64,000 nt of DNA, taken from contig NZ_CP087724.1 of the NCBI RefSeq assembly GCF_024972755.1, positions 496,001 through 560,000 on the forward strand, in the 5' to 3' direction. Shown here one piece after another: positions 50,103 to 59,028 of the stretch. The notes under the pieces were generated by a model. It was not told the origin of the DNA. It worked only from the letters and a program-made list of their open reading frames with translations, and searched no databases. Within the stretch, counting starts at the first letter, position 1. Every line of letters begins with the position of its first letter. A program made the translations under genes and the position numbers. Origin of the DNA: Halanaeroarchaeum sp. HSR-CO. Its GTDB lineage: Archaea > Halobacteriota > Halobacteria > Halobacteriales > Halobacteriaceae.

Positions 50103-51086
50103 TCAGAGCCAGTCCTTGCGGTGGAAGTACGCGATCATGACGCCCGCGATTCCCGCCATCCCGAGGAGGGCCGCCGGATAGCCGAACGTCCACGTCAGTT
50201 CGGGCATGTTGTAGGGACTCGCCTCGAAGTTCATCCCGTAGAGGCCCGCGACGAAGGTCAGAGGGAGGACGATGGTCGCCACGACGGTGAGCGTCTTCAT
50301 CACCTCGTTGGTGGACGTCGACAGGGAGTTGAGGTAGATGTCCCGCGTGCCGGTGACGAGGTCGCGGTAGGTCTCGACCAGTTCGACGAGCTGGATCAGG
50401 TGGTCGGCGACGTCCCGGAAATACTTCTCCGTCTCCGCCTGGACGAACTCCGGGTCGCCGCGGGCCAGCGTGGAGAGCGCGTCCCGGGTCGGCCAGAGCA
50501 GCCGGCGCACCGAGAGCAGGTCGCGGCGGAGTTCGTTGATCTGCTCGAGCGTCGTCGAATCGGGTGAGGCGATGGCCTGCTCCTCGACGACCTCTATCTG
50601 GGATTCGATTTCGTCGAGGATATCGAAGTACTCGTCGACGATGGCGTCGACGACGCGCGAGGCGGTGAAATCCGGCCCCCTGGTCAGGAGGCGTCGTTCG
50701 CCCTGGACGACCCGGTCCCAGATCCGCTGGACGGCGGTCGATTCGCGCTCGCCGATGGTCACGAGCCAGTCCGCCCCTACGAACAGTCCCACCGCGCCGA
50801 CGCGGAGTTCCTCCACGAAGCTCACGTCGCCACCCCGGAGCCGCGCGGTCTTGACCAGGATGACGGTGTGATCGTCGAACTCCTCGACCTTGGGGCGCCC
50901 GTCACCCTCGGTGACGTCCTCGAGGGACAGCGGATGGAGGCCGAACGCCGATTCGAGGGTCGCCCGCTCGTCCGGTGTCGGATCGACCACGCGGACCCAG
51001 GTGGTACCGTCCGCCCGTTTGGCCGCGAGTGGGTCGTCGAAGGACGCCGTCCCGTCGTCTCTGTACACCACCGTCTGGATTGTCAT
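50103..51086 (-). CDS. corA: CorA-family magnesium/cobalt channel
   Basis: A 327-residue cation channel. The cytoplasmic funnel domain is followed by two C-terminal helices with the selectivity motif YGMNF (284-288). A pentamer is expected. The gene overlaps a 55-residue membrane microprotein gene by ATGA. Confidence 0.93.
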   Translation of the reverse strand: MTIQTVVYRDDGTASFDDPLAAKRADGTTWVRVVDPTPDERATLESAFGLHPLSLEDVTEGDGRPKVEEFDDHTVILVKTARLRGGDVSFVEELRVGAVGLFVGADWLVTIGERESTAVQRIWDRVVQGERRLLTRGPDFTASRVVDAIVDEYFDILDEIESQIEVVEEQAIASPDSTTLEQINELRRDLLSVRRLLWPTRDALSTLARGDPEFVQAETEKYFRDVADHLIQLVELVETYRDLVTGTRDIYLNSLSTSTNEVMKTLTVVATIVLPLTFVAGLYGMNFEASPYNMPELTWTFGYPAALLGMAGIAGVMIAYFHRKDWL

Positions 51087-51250
51087 CCACGATCACCCCA
51101 GTCGTCACCGATGACGAGCAACGTGATCCCCACCATCGCGAGCGTGACCGAGAAGGCTCGCCCCGGGTAGTCGACGACGAGGCCGAGAACGTAGCCACCG
51201 ATGCCGACGAGCGTGCTGACCAGACCGAGGCGCATCGGGCGACCGTGCAT
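51083..51250 (-). CDS. 55-residue membrane microprotein co-translated with CorA
   Basis: The frame starts MHGRPMRLGLVSTLVGIGGY and ends with VIGDDWGDRG. It has two short helices (about 8-27, 35-47). The stop overlaps the corA start (ATGA), so both are in one operon and probably work together. No family is recognised. Confidence 0.65.
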   Translation of the reverse strand: MHGRPMRLGLVSTLVGIGGYVLGLVVDYPGRAFSVTLAMVGITLLVIGDDWGDRG

Positions 51251-51304
51251 ACCACCGTCTCGCGGCCCACTCCCAAAAATCGTCCCCCCAGGACAGCAGT
51301 CCCG

Positions 51305-51784
51305 TCAGTCGACCCGTTCGCCCTGGTAGGACCCGTCGTACAGCCCCTCGTGGTCCGCGGCGGCGAGGACCAGCTGGGCCACCCTCGCTCCCCGCTCCAG
51401 TTCGATGTCGTGGTGGACCTGGAGTAACCCTTCGCCGCGACCGGTGTAGCCGGCGTCCCAGACGGCGGTGTTGAGCATCGCCGAGTTACGCATCAACGAG
51501 GAGCGCGGGAGGATGAAGCCCACGTGCTCCTCGGGGATTGACACCGTCTCCGCGTACTGGAGGACGTAGCCCCCCGGGGTGAGGTAGTAGGTCTCGCGCT
51601 CGTCGTCGCGCTCGTCCAGATTGACGGTCTGTCGTTCCCCGATGGCGGTCCCGTCCCGGGAGATGTAGCCCGGTTCGCGCTGTTCGAGGATCCAGTCGAG
51701 CGTGAGGTCGACGCCGTTGGGCTGTATTTGTTGTTCGCCGACGCCGTCGAGGTGGTCGGCGACGAATGCCCCGCTTCTGAACAT
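51305..51784 (-). CDS. dUTPase/dCTP deaminase-family enzyme
   Basis: A 159-residue protein of the dCTP deaminase/dUTPase superfamily: QIQPNGVDLTLD at the start, PGGYVLQYAETVSIPEEHVGF, RSSLMRNSAMLNTAVWDAGY and the C-terminal GSYQGERVD. The shorter archaeal members are annotated as dUTP diphosphatase. It keeps uracil out of DNA. Whether it deaminates dCTP cannot be decided from the motif. Confidence 0.88.
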   Translation of the reverse strand: MFRSGAFVADHLDGVGEQQIQPNGVDLTLDWILEQREPGYISRDGTAIGERQTVNLDERDDERETYYLTPGGYVLQYAETVSIPEEHVGFILPRSSLMRNSAMLNTAVWDAGYTGRGEGLLQVHHDIELERGARVAQLVLAAADHEGLYDGSYQGERVD

Positions 51785-51810
51785 CGATTGATGGGCGGTG
51801 ACCGACGGTC

Positions 51811-53013
51811 CTATGCGTTTTCATTCGAGGCGGATCCCGTATTGGATCGGTGTAGCCGGACGACGACGACCGTTCCTCGTGGGTCGCCGGTCCGGATCGA
51901 TATCGACCCGTTCGACTGCTGGACGATCAGTCGGACGAGCCAGAGACCCAGTCCGGAACCGTGGTTGACGGGATCGACGTCGTCCGGTCCCCGGAGCGGT
52001 TCCGCTTCCGTTTCCGGAATGCCTGGGCCGTCGTCGGCGACCCGGACGCCGACGTTGTCGTCGTCCTCGTCGACTGTCACCGTGACCGTCGGATCCGGCC
52101 GATCGGCGTGTTCGATCGCATTTCGGACGAGTTCCTCCAGGGCGAATCGTAGGTGTGAAATTGCCGACACGGTGATCGGTTCGGTGCCGTTCAGCTCGAT
52201 AGTGGCGTTCGGGTGGCTCCGACGAACGTCCGCGACGAGCGTTGCAAGCGCTGATCCGAGGTCGATTCGCTGGAGCTGGGTGTGCCCGTGCAGGATCGCC
52301 TCCATGCGTTGTGCCTCTCGGCTCAACCGGACGAGTGAGGACGCCTCCTCCTGGATGATATCGAGTGCGGGATAGCACCGTTCTATATCGGGCAGGGTGT
52401 CCGCGTAGCCGCTGATGATGTTGAGGGAGTTGCGGAGATTGTGGCGGAGGACGCGTTGGAGGACCGCCGTGTGGCGTGCCTGCTCGAGTCGCTGAATCTG
52501 GGCGCCCATCCACGCGGCGACGAATTGGACGAACGACCGGAGTTCCGTCGACGGCGACTCGCGATCGGGATCCACGTCGCCAAGACACAGCGTCCCGTAG
52601 AGGTTGCCGTCGACGCGAACCGGGACTCCGACGTACACCTCGAAGCCAAATGCCTGGTAAGCGGGGTCATCACGGCCCACGTCGTGACCGGCCCGGATAA
52701 CGGTCAGTCCCGGTTCTCCAGCCACCGTGAACCGGCAGTACGAATTCGATAACGAGTCGGTTCGCCCTTCGTCGACCGCTTCGACCCCGAGTTCGTCGTT
52801 GACGACTCGGAACTGCTGTCGTCCATCGTCGATGTGTGCAAGGTAGGCGAGCGGGAATCCCGACCGATCGGTCAGGATCTCCAGGCCCCGCCGGATTCCC
52901 GATTCGAATCCGTACTCGGGGGAGGATTTGACGTCCACGAGTTCCATCGCAGCGCTCCAGTTCCCGTGGAGACGGGGACACTCTCGATCTTCGAGCGTGC
53001 GCTGTTCATCCAT
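51811..53013 (-). CDS. Sensor histidine kinase with GAF domain
   Basis: A 400-residue cytoplasmic kinase. The GAF domain (about 30-175) contains TDRSGFPLAYLAHID and YVGVPVRVDGNLYGTLCLGD. H191 in LRHNLRNSLNIISGY is the phosphorylated histidine (HisKA). The ATPase domain has N-box ELVRNAIEHAD, G1 VADDGPGIPE and G2 GSGLGLWLV. No membrane helix is present. Its start overlaps the end of the chemotaxis-transducer gene by eight bases, so it may relay that signal. Confidence 0.9.
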   Translation of the reverse strand: MDEQRTLEDRECPRLHGNWSAAMELVDVKSSPEYGFESGIRRGLEILTDRSGFPLAYLAHIDDGRQQFRVVNDELGVEAVDEGRTDSLSNSYCRFTVAGEPGLTVIRAGHDVGRDDPAYQAFGFEVYVGVPVRVDGNLYGTLCLGDVDPDRESPSTELRSFVQFVAAWMGAQIQRLEQARHTAVLQRVLRHNLRNSLNIISGYADTLPDIERCYPALDIIQEEASSLVRLSREAQRMEAILHGHTQLQRIDLGSALATLVADVRRSHPNATIELNGTEPITVSAISHLRFALEELVRNAIEHADRPDPTVTVTVDEDDDNVGVRVADDGPGIPETEAEPLRGPDDVDPVNHGSGLGLWLVRLIVQQSNGSISIRTGDPRGTVVVVRLHRSNTGSASNENA

Positions 53014-54451
53014 CGTCGTCCGTCGAGAACTGGTCGAGTGCGGTATCGATCCGCTGGATCATCGCGGACTCCTCCTCGTTCATCCCGGCGATCTGTTCGG
53101 CTTCCTCGGCGATCTCCGCGGCTTTCTCCGCGGACTGGTCGATCGTCGCCGCGATCTCCTCGGTGCTCGCGGCCTGGTCGTCGGCGGCGTCCGAGAGTTC
53201 TTCGACGCTGTTGGCGACCTCGGCGACGTCTGCTGCGATCGCTTCGAGGGTGTCCAACGAACCGGTGATCTGCTCGCGGCTTCGATCGAAGGTGTGGGTC
53301 ATCGATTCGATGCTCTCGGTCGTCTCCGCCGACTGTCGTTGGATCTCGCCGATCCGCGATTCGATCTCCGCCGCGTTGTCCTGGGTCTGTTCGGCGAGCT
53401 GTTTGACTTCGTTCGCGACGACTTCGAACCCGCCACCGTCTTCGTCCACCCGCGCGGCTTCGATGTTCGCGTTCAGCGCCAGCAGGTTCGTCTGATCGGC
53501 GATGTCGTCGATGAGCTCGACGAACTCCCCGATCTCTCCGATCGCATCGTGGAGGGCGGCGATCTGCTGGTTGACGTCGTCGATCGACGTGGCGACGGCG
53601 TCCATCATCTCGAGCGCCTCCTCGGCGTCTCCCTGTCCCTCGCTCGCGCGCTCGGCGATCGTCGACACGCGGTCGTTGACGTCCTGGGTGCTCGCGGCGA
53701 CTTCTTCGACCGTCGCGGAGAGCCCCGAGATCTCGTCGGCGACGGTCGAGATCTCGTGGGACTGTTCGTCCGACAGTTCGGAAATCTCTTGGGTGCTCTC
53801 CACGACCGCCGAGGAGACCTCGACGAGTTCGGCCACCGACGCCTCGATGTCCCCGACGACGTCCTGGATCGTCGCGACCAGGTCGTTCAGCGATTCGCCC
53901 ATCTCCAGATAGTAGTCCTCCAGGTCGGCGACGTCCATCCTGGCGTCGAGGTCACCGTCCTGGATCCGTTCGGAGAGCCCTTCCGCGTCCGTGACGATAC
54001 GCTTGATCTCCGTGTAATCCCGGAAGCTCTCGCTGATGGCGACGACGTTGCCCGAGTCGTCCTCGATTGGCTCGGCGATGACCTCTACCTGGTAGACCTC
54101 GCCGTCGTAGGCTTCTTTCGGGACTTCCACCGTGACGCTATCAGCGTCATCGTCGACGAGTTGCTTGAGCGTGCAATTTTCGGTGCCACAGACGTCGTCG
54201 TTCGAAAACTGGTCGTAGCAGTGGAGCCCCTGGTTGTTCATCGTCTCCGCGTCGATTCCACCCATCTCTTCCATCCGGGAGTTCTCCATCAGCACCTCGA
54301 AATCCGGACTGAGTACGCGCATCGGGATCCCGGCGGATTCGATCACCTTCTCGACGTTCTCTTCGAGGAATGCCCGGAGTTCGGCCTCCGAGTACTCGCC
54401 CTGGGTGCTGATCGACTGCGCGAGCGAGTCGCTGACCGACCCCGTACTCAT
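53006..54451 (-). CDS. Soluble methyl-accepting chemotaxis transducer with PAS domain
   Basis: A 481-residue transducer. Residues 35-160 are a PAS domain with C78, C88 and C93 (LHCYDQF...DVCGTENCTL). The C-terminal signalling domain has the hairpin tip DQTNLLALNANIEAAR followed by DEDGGGFEVVANEVKQLAEQT. There are no membrane helices and no HAMP is obvious. It is likely a cytoplasmic Htr that senses redox or a small ligand through the cysteine-bearing PAS. The histidine kinase overlaps it by eight bases. Confidence 0.92.
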   Translation of the reverse strand: MSTGSVSDSLAQSISTQGEYSEAELRAFLEENVEKVIESAGIPMRVLSPDFEVLMENSRMEEMGGIDAETMNNQGLHCYDQFSNDDVCGTENCTLKQLVDDDADSVTVEVPKEAYDGEVYQVEVIAEPIEDDSGNVVAISESFRDYTEIKRIVTDAEGLSERIQDGDLDARMDVADLEDYYLEMGESLNDLVATIQDVVGDIEASVAELVEVSSAVVESTQEISELSDEQSHEISTVADEISGLSATVEEVAASTQDVNDRVSTIAERASEGQGDAEEALEMMDAVATSIDDVNQQIAALHDAIGEIGEFVELIDDIADQTNLLALNANIEAARVDEDGGGFEVVANEVKQLAEQTQDNAAEIESRIGEIQRQSAETTESIESMTHTFDRSREQITGSLDTLEAIAADVAEVANSVEELSDAADDQAASTEEIAATIDQSAEKAAEIAEEAEQIAGMNEEESAMIQRIDTALDQFSTDDDG

Positions 54452-54725
54452 CTGGAATCACCGTCCGAGCGCTCGAAATCGCCCGTCACTCGCTGGATCG
54501 TGCTCGTTCGATCACACATTATCGCCTGATGGGTACAGTTACCTTCAAAAGTTTTACCCATATCCCCACGCCAGTACAAGACTCTCGCCGCAGTCGGCGC
54601 TTCGTTCGCCTCCGATTTTCCCTCCGATACTCCAGGTCATCGGGCTGTATGACCCTCGATACCACGTCGTAGCTTCGTGGGGTTCGTCCGTGACCCTCTT
54701 GTCCGCCCCGACCGAAGACAGGACC

Positions 54726-55217
54726 GTGACGACCGTCTCTCCCGCGGACGCCATCGCGATCAGACAGGCGGCCCGTGCGGACATGCTGGAGATCCTCCGC
54801 GTCGAGCGAGCGGCGTTCGCCCACCCCTGGGGGACGGAGGCATTCGAGCAGTTCCTCGGCCAGCCGGGCTTTTTGGTCGCCGAGGCGCGAACCGACGACG
54901 ACCTGCTCGACGCCGAGGTCGTCGGCCACGTCGTCGCGACTGGCGTCCGGGTGAACGGACAGCCGATGGGCCACGTGAAGGACCTCGCGGTGGCGCCCGA
55001 CCGAGAGGGTGAGGGCATCGGGTCCGAACTGCTCGAAGGGGCGCTGTCGGTCCTCGAAGAGCACGGCCTCTTCACGGTTCGTCTCGAGGTCAGGGAGAGC
55101 AACGAACGAGCCATCGCACTCTACGAACGACACGACTTCTCCCCGGTACGGACCTATCCCGGCTACTACCCCGACGGCGAGGACGCGTTGATCCTCCACG
55201 CTCGCCGTGGACCGTGA
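54726..55217 (+). CDS. rimI: GNAT acetyltransferase, RimI-type
   Basis: A 163-residue N-acetyltransferase. The acetyl-CoA motif is VAPDREGEGIGSELLEGAL, with VRLEVRESNERAIALYERHDF and the terminal YYPDGEDALILH. It resembles archaeal N-terminal protein acetyltransferases. The start is uncertain: GTG at 54726 is chosen, but GTG at 54690 is possible. The 274 bases between it and the divergent transducer hold only promoters. Confidence 0.88.
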   Translation: MTTVSPADAIAIRQAARADMLEILRVERAAFAHPWGTEAFEQFLGQPGFLVAEARTDDDLLDAEVVGHVVATGVRVNGQPMGHVKDLAVAPDREGEGIGSELLEGALSVLEEHGLFTVRLEVRESNERAIALYERHDFSPVRTYPGYYPDGEDALILHARRGP

Positions 55218-55249
55218 TACGTTTTACCGCGGCGCGCCTTCCTGACGGC

Positions 55250-55600
55250 ATGGGATACGCCTGTCCGGTCTGCGAGGAACCACAGGTCGACGCCGAACAC
55301 CTGGCGAACCACCTCGCGTTCACGGCCATGATTCACGGCGACGGCCACGAATCCTGGCTCGACGAGCGCGTCGAGGACTGGGGTGCGATGAACCCGGAGA
55401 CGCTCGGACCGCTCGTCGCCGAGCACGCCGAGACGGTCGACGTCGACGCGCCCGAGCCGGAACACGATCACGGCACCCGTGGCTCGGCCGCCATCGAGCA
55501 ACGGACGAACCTCGACGCCATGTCCGCCGACGACCGCGCGGTCCTGGAGGAGGCTCGCGAGTTGACCCGACAGATGCTCGAGGACTCCGAAAGCGAGTAG
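55250..55600 (+). CDS. DUF5810 family protein
   Basis: A 116-residue protein starting GYACPVCEEPQVDAEHLANHL, a zinc-finger-like CxxC...H...H pattern (C5, C8). A helical acidic C-terminus follows. It is followed 24 bases later by a DUF5809 gene; the two stand together in haloarchaea. Function unknown. Confidence 0.82.
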   Translation: MGYACPVCEEPQVDAEHLANHLAFTAMIHGDGHESWLDERVEDWGAMNPETLGPLVAEHAETVDVDAPEPEHDHGTRGSAAIEQRTNLDAMSADDRAVLEEARELTRQMLEDSESE

Positions 55601-55624
55601 AACCCCCGACACCGACGACTGCAT

Positions 55625-56059
55625 ATGGAGACCCGGGGATTGCTGGACCCAGAGACGGCAGCGGCGGCCCGCGAGCAGTACGAGACGCTCGGTCCGGCCG
55701 CCCAGACCGTGACCAAGGAGGTCGCGAAGTCGATGGACTTCGACCGGGAGGAGTACCGGGAGCGCGTCACGACCGACGTCGTCGGTACCGCACGCGACGC
55801 CCTCTTCGCCTCGTTGCTCGAAGTCACCCTCGGCACGCGCGAGGAGTACGAGGCGTGGCTCGACGACCACCCCGACCTCGACGCCCACGAGGAGGGCAAC
55901 GAGAACGTCGACCGCGTCGCCTGGCATCCGGTCCCCTTCGAGGGGGTCGTCGCCGCCGTGACCTATCAGCAGGAACCGGATGCGGCCGTCGGCACGCTCC
56001 AGCGCCAGGCATTCGGCCGGCACTACCGCACCCTTTTTAGCGACAACGGCGAGGGATAA
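55625..56059 (+). CDS. DUF5809 family protein
   Basis: A 144-residue haloarchaeal protein: METRGLLDPETAAAAREQYE, then TKEVAKSMDFDREEYRERV and HPVPFEGVVAAVTYQQEP. Partner of the DUF5810 gene upstream. Function unknown. Confidence 0.82.
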   Translation: METRGLLDPETAAAAREQYETLGPAAQTVTKEVAKSMDFDREEYRERVTTDVVGTARDALFASLLEVTLGTREEYEAWLDDHPDLDAHEEGNENVDRVAWHPVPFEGVVAAVTYQQEPDAAVGTLQRQAFGRHYRTLFSDNGEG

Positions 56060-56091
56060 GGCCATAGTACTCGACGGTCCATCGTCCAGCC

Positions 56092-56625
56092 ATGACGGAT
56101 ACGGCGTGGTCGGTCCGCGAATCGGTGACCGAGTACGAGACCGGCTGGTACGACGGCGGGTACGACCTGGTCGAACAGCCCGACGGCTCCACCAAGCGCT
56201 ACTACTGGGCCGATCTCCCGGCGGCGGTCGTGGTCGTGGCCATCGACGGCGACGAGGTCCTGTTCGTCGAGCAGTACCGACCGACGATCCGTGACCACTG
56301 TCTCGAACTGCCCGCGGGGATCGTCGAGGACGGCGAGGACTACGAGACCGCCGGCGCCCGCGAACTCCGCGAGGAGACGGGCTTTACGGCCGACTCGGTC
56401 ACGCACCTCCAGACGGTCGACGTCGCGACGGGCGTGCTGCGACACGAGCGGGGCTACGTCGTCGCGACGGACCTGCGGCCCGGCGAGCGCGACCTGGACC
56501 GAAACGAGTTCCTCTCCGTCACGCGGGTTCCCAGGGCGGACGCCGTGGAGGTCGCCCGCACGGAGCCGGCGAACGACGCCACCCTCGAGGGTCTGCTCGT
56601 CGCCGCGACCGATGGCTACCTCTGA
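56092..56625 (+). CDS. NUDIX hydrolase, ADP-ribose-pyrophosphatase type
   Basis: A 177-residue NUDIX enzyme. The box runs GIVEDGEDYETAGARELREETGF, matching Gx5Ex7REUxEExGU. The preceding LPAAVVVVAIDGDEVLFVEQYRP is typical of ADP-ribose pyrophosphatases. The exact nucleotide substrate is unknown. Confidence 0.88.
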   Translation: MTDTAWSVRESVTEYETGWYDGGYDLVEQPDGSTKRYYWADLPAAVVVVAIDGDEVLFVEQYRPTIRDHCLELPAGIVEDGEDYETAGARELREETGFTADSVTHLQTVDVATGVLRHERGYVVATDLRPGERDLDRNEFLSVTRVPRADAVEVARTEPANDATLEGLLVAATDGYL

Positions 56626-56715
56626 GTCGACGATTGGACCGTCCCGCGCGGGTCACGCGCCGACAGCGACCCCCGCGGTCGGGGTGCTTTAGTCCGCGGC
56701 CCACCGAGTGCGGCC

Positions 56716-57039
56716 ATGGTCGAGGAGATCTCTCCCGGGGAGCTCGCGTCGCTACGCGAGTCGGGAGCGGACCTGCGGATCGTCGACATTCGAACGAAGC
56801 CGGCCTTCGACCGGGGCCACATCCCGGGCAGCGAGCACATGCCGATGCACTCGCTGAGCGAGTACGTCCCGGAGCTCGACGGGGCCGAGACCGTCGTTAC
56901 GGTCTGTCCACACGGACAGGCCAGCAAGCAGGCAGTCCGCCTCATCGTCTCCTACGAAGGGATCGACGCCGAGACGCGCGTGGCCTCGCTCGAGGGTGGC
57001 CTGGAGGCGTGGGACGGCGACCTCGAGCCAAGCGAGTGA
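56716..57039 (+). CDS. Rhodanese-like sulfurtransferase
   Basis: A 107-residue single rhodanese domain. The catalytic cysteine C64 is in VCPHGQAS, and DIRTKPAFDRGHIPGSEHMP is the usual N-terminal motif. It may transfer sulfane sulfur to thiol acceptors. Confidence 0.9.
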   Translation: MVEEISPGELASLRESGADLRIVDIRTKPAFDRGHIPGSEHMPMHSLSEYVPELDGAETVVTVCPHGQASKQAVRLIVSYEGIDAETRVASLEGGLEAWDGDLEPSE

Positions 57040-57087
57040 CCGACGAGACGGTGATCGTGCGTCGCAATCGCGTCGGTGGAAAATCGG

Positions 57088-57381
57088 TCAGGCGACGTTG
57101 AACCCGCGATCGCGGAGGAAATCCTCCACGCGGCCGAGATGGTTCCCCTGGAGTTCGATCTCGCCGTCGTCGACGGTTCCTCCGCAGGCGAGTTTCGATT
57201 TCAGATCCGAGGACAGCGAACTCAGATCGACGTCGTCCGGATCGAACCCCTCGATGACGGTGACCTCTTTTCCGTAGCGGCGCTCGTCGATGCGGATCGT
57301 GATCTCCTGGGACTCTTTGGCGACGTCTTCACAGACGCAGAGTTCCTCGGGCAATCCGCACGTCGAGCAGACTTCCGACAT
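57088..57381 (-). CDS. Translation initiation factor aIF1 (SUI1)
   Basis: A 97-residue SUI1-domain protein. The start [19 protein letters not shown] has a zinc-binding cysteine pattern characteristic of archaeal aIF1, followed by the SUI1 fold ([33 protein letters not shown]). It ensures start-codon fidelity. Confidence 0.93.
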   Translation of the reverse strand: MSEVCSTCGLPEELCVCEDVAKESQEITIRIDERRYGKEVTVIEGFDPDDVDLSSLSSDLKSKLACGGTVDDGEIELQGNHLGRVEDFLRDRGFNVA

Positions 57382-57523
57382 TACGCCGAGTGCTACGAAA
57401 GCAATCTATTAAACACTGTCGCAACCCCGAATCGAGCGCCGTCGTCGCCCTCGCCGAGAGCGAGCCCCATCGCTGCGCTCGTCCCGCTGACAGTGGGTTT
57501 CGGGCCGCGCTCGCACGGTTCTG

Positions 57524-57826
57524 TCACAGTTCGCTCCAATTTTTACATTCCGGGCAGACGAGCGCCCCGTTCTGTCGCCACCGACGTTCCACGACCTCCC
57601 CGCACGTGGGGCACTCCTCCCCATCCGGCGTCCACTCACTCGTGGTGACGAGTGACGGAGGGTCCTCGCCTGCTACCCGCTCGTCGCTCACCTCGGTTTC
57701 ACCGTCCTCGGCAGCATCTTCGGTCGCCCCCTCACCGTCCGTATCCTCGGTGGCCGCCCCTCTCGCGGCGAAAGCGTCGAGTCTCGCGTCCCGTGTCACG
57801 GACGCCGATTGCACCCCGGGGCTCAT
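57524..57826 (-). CDS. Acidic protein with C-terminal zinc ribbon (DUF7573-like)
   Basis: A 100-residue protein. An acidic, disordered N-terminal half (Glu/Asp/Thr) precedes a zinc ribbon ECPTCGEVVERRW...LVCPECKNW, with two CxxC pairs. It starts at 57826, or at the GTG at 57799 (TRDARLDAFAARG), where the conserved part begins. Function unknown. Resembles DUF7573 (from memory). Confidence 0.7.
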   Translation of the reverse strand: MSPGVQSASVTRDARLDAFAARGAATEDTDGEGATEDAAEDGETEVSDERVAGEDPPSLVTTSEWTPDGEECPTCGEVVERRWRQNGALVCPECKNWSEL

Positions 57827-57871
57827 AATCGTCCCGGAGGGTCTAAGGTACCTCAGGAAACACTGTCAGGC

Positions 57872-58048
57872 ATGGTCTGGATCATCGACAACCTGGTAGA
57901 GGTCGTGAGCCTCTTCATCGGCGTCGCCGGAAACGACCCCGTCGCGCCGCTCCTGCTGCTCGCTTCAGTCGGCGTCCTGACGGTCGCCCTGGGCGTGTTC
58001 GGTGTGTCAGCGGCCGGCGGTATCCTCTCGGTGCTCGCCGGTAACTAA
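57872..58048 (+). CDS. 58-residue membrane protein, unknown
   Basis: Two hydrophobic helices (VWIIDNLVEVVSLFIGVAG and LLLLASVGVLTVALGVFG) are separated by DPVAP. The stop overlaps that of the Mer-like gene. No family is recognised. Confidence 0.65.
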   Translation: MVWIIDNLVEVVSLFIGVAGNDPVAPLLLLASVGVLTVALGVFGVSAAGGILSVLAGN

Positions 58049-59028
58049 CGATTCTCCGCGACGCGGTCGAACGCGTCGGCGGCCAATTCGATAGCGGCCG
58101 CCCTGTCGGGGCCCAGCGGCGCGCCGACGACGATGCTATCCGCGTGTTCCAGGAGCGCCTCGAACCGATTCGCGACCGTCTCGACGCGACCGGCCACACT
58201 GAAGGCGTCGAGCATCGGGTCCGTCACGGCCTCGAAGGCCGCATCGAAGCGGCCGGCTTCGACGGCCTCGCCGATGGCCGTCGCCGCCTCCACCTCGATG
58301 CCGTGCCGATCGAGGACGCGTTCGTCCGCACCACCGGCGATGAAGGCGACCGGGGGACGCGCTGCTTCACGTGCCGCCGCCTCGTCTTCCGCGACGCTGA
58401 CGCTCGCGTACACCGCGACGTCCGGGTCGGCGAGCGATGGATCGCGGTCGTCGGCGCCCTCCGCCACCCGATCGCTCGACCAGGCGACGTCCGTGGGGTG
58501 TGAGGCGTTGACCAGGACTCCATCGGCGTACTTGCCGGCCATCCGAAGCATGTGTGGGCCCTGGGCGCCGACGTAGACCGGGACGTCGCCCACGTCGTAG
58601 TTCAACCCGGCGTCCCGGACGGTGAACGTGCCGTCGTGGTCCACGCGCTCGCCAGCGAAGAGGCGCCGAGCGACTCGCATCGTCTCGAGGACCCGCCGGA
58701 GCGGTCGCTCTCGGTCGATCCCGAGGTTCCGCAGGGTCGACCGGTCGCCGGCGCCCACGCCGAAGACGGCCCGATCGTCGCTCGACTCGGCGAGCGTCGC
58801 GACCTGCGAGGTCAGTTTCACCGGGTGGGTCTCGTAGGGGTTCGCGACGCCGGGGCCGAGACGAACCCGGTCCGTCTCCGCGGCGAGGCGCGCCAGCGTC
58901 TGGAACGGGTCCCGGTTGTTGTAATGCGAGGAGACGAACACGGTGTCGAACCCCTCGCCCTCCGCGCGACGGCCGAGCTCGACCACCTCGTCGACGGGAA
59001 TCTCGGGCGTCAGTTCAATGCCCTGCAT
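58045..59028 (-). CDS. F420-dependent LLM-class oxidoreductase, Mer-like
   Basis: A 327-residue TIM-barrel oxidoreductase of the luciferase-like (LLM) class: ELTPEIPVDEVVELGRRAEGEGFDTVFVSSHY, RVRLGPGVANPYETHPVK, GAGDRSTLRNLGI and YVGAQGPHMLRMAGKYADGVL. This is the pattern of methylenetetrahydromethanopterin reductase and its haloarchaeal relatives. The start at 59028 overlaps the CofE stop by 14 bases, tying it to F420 synthesis. Confidence 0.88.
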   Translation of the reverse strand: MQGIELTPEIPVDEVVELGRRAEGEGFDTVFVSSHYNNRDPFQTLARLAAETDRVRLGPGVANPYETHPVKLTSQVATLAESSDDRAVFGVGAGDRSTLRNLGIDRERPLRRVLETMRVARRLFAGERVDHDGTFTVRDAGLNYDVGDVPVYVGAQGPHMLRMAGKYADGVLVNASHPTDVAWSSDRVAEGADDRDPSLADPDVAVYASVSVAEDEAAAREAARPPVAFIAGGADERVLDRHGIEVEAATAIGEAVEAGRFDAAFEAVTDPMLDAFSVAGRVETVANRFEALLEHADSIVVGAPLGPDRAAAIELAADAFDRVAENR

